Below are positions 62,752 through 64,000 of a DNA stretch of 64,000 bases, piece by piece. The notes beneath the pieces are model-generated. The model saw only the letters and a list, made by a program, of their open reading frames with translations. It had not been told where the DNA came from and ran no database searches. Position numbers and translations under genes: made by a program. The stretch lies in assembly GCF_001750105.1 (NCBI RefSeq), contig NZ_CP014143.1, forward strand, positions 2,037,001 through 2,101,000. Reading direction: 5' to 3'. The stretch comes from Microbulbifer aggregans (GTDB taxonomy: Bacteria; Pseudomonadota; Gammaproteobacteria; Pseudomonadales; Cellvibrionaceae). The number at the start of each line of letters is the position of its first letter. Positions within the stretch are counted from its first letter, which is position 1.

Positions 62752-62813
62752 AGTTTGAACAGGTCTCGTAAAGACCTTTCAGGAAAACTGCGAGAGTAAC
62801 CTGAAAAGTTTCC

Positions 62814-63008
62814 TTACTTGACCACTTTCATGCAGCGAACGTCGTCGGATGCCATCCAGCAATCCGCGTCAGCCGGGCACGCCATTGAAAGCGGAATCTG
62901 CTCAGAGCCCGGAGGACAGGATGCCGGCGGTGTTGGCGCTGCACAGCATCCTGCCAGAACCAGTGCACTGATAATTCCGAGTAAGTACTTGGCTGGAGTG
63001 AAATTCAT
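62814..63008 (-). CDS. Cysteine-containing mini-lipoprotein
   Basis: A 64-residue lipoprotein. The signal ends LVLAGC, with the lipidated Cys at about residue 21 and a second Cys next to it. The mature 44 residues carry four more cysteines (ASCPPGSEQ, MACPADADCW, VRCMKVV) and are rich in Pro, enough for two disulfides after export. The ribosome-binding site is good: AAGGAG and AGGGG precede the ATG on the minus strand. No family was recognised. A stem-loop follows the gene, which supports it being a real transcription unit. Confidence 0.6.
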   Translation of the reverse strand: MNFTPAKYLLGIISALVLAGCCAAPTPPASCPPGSEQIPLSMACPADADCWMASDDVRCMKVVK

Positions 63009-63437
63009 CCCCTAACTCCTTTCCGTTGATGTTAGCTATCAGCATAGCCAATAAAACGTCACCTGTTTGGTCAGCTTTGTAAAAATATTTTCTACAAAGA
63101 TACCGCCCTTTGGAGTGTAATAGGCACGCGGTTTAAATAGCCGCCAAGGGGTAACTCTGGGTTATTCCAGCGCCAGTTTGTCGCTTAAAAACACCTAAAT
63201 TTAAGGGGTTTCCTGCCAGAACTGACCGGGCTCCATTGCGGGGCGCTGAAAATTTAATTTTTTGGCTTCGCGCAAAAAATGCGCAGAAAAAAATCAGAGA
63301 GTTTTTGCGTCAGGCAGGTGCGGCACCAAACTTTTTAGTTTCGATTGCACCGCTGCAAAGATAGTTGCTTGGCGGGTTTGTGGCAGCCTGAAAATCAGGG
63401 TGAAAGGCACGAGGACCGGAGAATTCAGTGCCGCGGT
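63009..63437. other. Intergenic region near right edge
   Basis: About 429 bp, AT-rich in its left half, with no supported gene. CTTTGTA (63075-63081) and TACAAAG (63093-63099) form an inverted repeat around an AT-rich loop, a possible promoter-region hairpin for the mini-lipoprotein gene (transcribed leftwards). Confidence 0.4.
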
Positions 63438-63998
63438 TCAGTGAACCGGGCCGCTGCCATGCAGAAACTTGCCAAATGCGGTGGCAACACTTTCCGGGCG
63501 CTCGGGGTCCCGCACTGCATCGAGGATCGCGCTGCGCACCGCCGGCAGGTACATCAGGTCACTGAGCAGCAGGTTGAAGGTGTTCTGGCTCTGGGTGCAG
63601 GAAAGGGCCTTGAGCCAGAGGGCGGTAAGTTCGCTACTTTCGAGATCATCGGCACACCGGCTGCCGATGGCCGCCAGGGTTTCACCGTCGCTCGCCGCCT
63701 TGGAGGTGAGCAGGTCTTGCAGGAAGTCCTGTCGCAATCCCCTGGCGACCGAATGGGACAGACCTCGCACTGCAGCAGCAATCTCCGCCCGGTTGCCATC
63801 CTCATTCGCCATGACCTGACGCCCGCGATCGGCGATGACGCCGGCAATACGGTGATCGATGACCTCGCTCTCCAGGCACTGGCACAGGGTAATAAATACC
63901 GGTCCGGCGAGCTCCGGGATGCGGCGCTCGAGCAGATCCCGGTGCTCCTCCCAGCGGGCCGCGAGATCAGCAATTCCCTGAAGCGCTAGCTGGTCCCA
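63438..63998 (-). CDS. Hypothetical protein, 3' part only (5' end outside window)
   Basis: The minus-strand frame is open from its stop at 63438-63440 to the right edge, giving at least 186 residues; the ATG at 63812 is probably internal. The upstream part reads LALQGIADLAARWEEHRDLL, then IPELAGPVFITLCQCLESEV, and clearly continues the same coding style. The end contains SQNTFNLLLSDLMYLPAVRS. It looks like an all-helical cytosolic protein with HEAT/TPR-like packing. The LLLSDLMYLPAVR stretch recalls the DUF3549 family of Pseudomonas relatives, but I hold this loosely. Function unknown. Confidence 0.6.
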   Translation of the reverse strand, partial: WDQLALQGIADLAARWEEHRDLLERRIPELAGPVFITLCQCLESEVIDHRIAGVIADRGRQVMANEDGNRAEIAAAVRGLSHSVARGLRQDFLQDLLTSKAASDGETLAAIGSRCADDLESSELTALWLKALSCTQSQNTFNLLLSDLMYLPAVRSAILDAVRDPERPESVATAFGKFLHGSGPVH

Positions 63999-64000
63999 GG

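Overview
The window reads as chromosomal DNA of a marine-type gammaproteobacterium. The housekeeping proteins (GcvP, ArgS, exonuclease I, PyrB, Pgi, PurU, PepQ) look gammaproteobacterial, the outer genes are GC-rich, and a VpsP-family protein plus a large exopolysaccharide locus fit a Microbulbifer/Cellvibrionales-like genome. That placement is inference from gene content; no 16S or other marker is present.

About 1-29.4 kb is a polysaccharide region, nearly all on the + strand. It opens with the 3' end of a vpsP-like gene, an acyltransferase-3 protein and an SLC13-type permease with RCK domains (probably unrelated). The core runs wecB-wecC (UDP-ManNAcA supply), a WbmS-like polysaccharide deacetylase, a 0.95 kb spacer, then a tight block: hexapeptide acetyltransferase, Wzy-like polymerase, an endonuclease/exonuclease/phosphatase (EEP) fold protein, Wzx-like flippase, two family-2 glycosyltransferases and a PssD/PssE (Alg14/Alg13-like) pair. 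After these come a VanZ-like protein, a WcaJ-type initiating sugar-phosphate transferase, an outer-membrane beta-barrel, a short Wza-type export protein, a Wzc-type chain-length/tyrosine kinase and a first rmlA. A terminator and a second spacer follow, then a second, degenerate WbmS-like paralogue, a WecG/TagA glycosyltransferase and rmlB-rmlA-rmlC-rmlD. Together these encode nucleotide-sugar synthesis (ManNAcA, dTDP-rhamnose), lipid-linked repeat assembly, flipping, polymerisation and export. The central genes (about 8.6-15.3 kb) are visibly AT-richer than the flanks, as expected of an exchangeable serotype-like cassette.

About 29.5-46.3 kb holds mixed functions: a DeaD/CsdA RNA helicase, cytochrome b561, an AT-rich secreted hypothetical, an exported amidohydrolase, PepQ, PurU, a small lipoprotein, a cold-shock-domain/DUF1294 membrane protein, an MHYT-only membrane protein, a YD-repeat-like lipoprotein, a TonB-dependent receptor and a DUF1624/HGSNAT-like membrane protein.

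About 46.3-64 kb is mostly conserved metabolism: gcvP, a DUF2007-like small protein, an RmlD/MAT2B-like reductase, argS divergent from sbcB, a structured 96-bp intergenic element, pyrB, a gamma-glutamyltransferase, an nfeD(ClpP-class)-slipin-marC cluster, pgi, a cysteine-containing mini-lipoprotein, and a minus-strand gene cut by the right edge.

No tRNA, rRNA, CRISPR array, complete insertion sequence or defence system was recognised. The most unusual features are the paired WbmS-like proteins with loss of metal-binding residues in the second, the EEP-fold protein inside the Wzx/Wzy block, the structured 54.7 kb element, a sub-60-residue ORF overlapping vanZ, and a possible gene remnant before rmlB.
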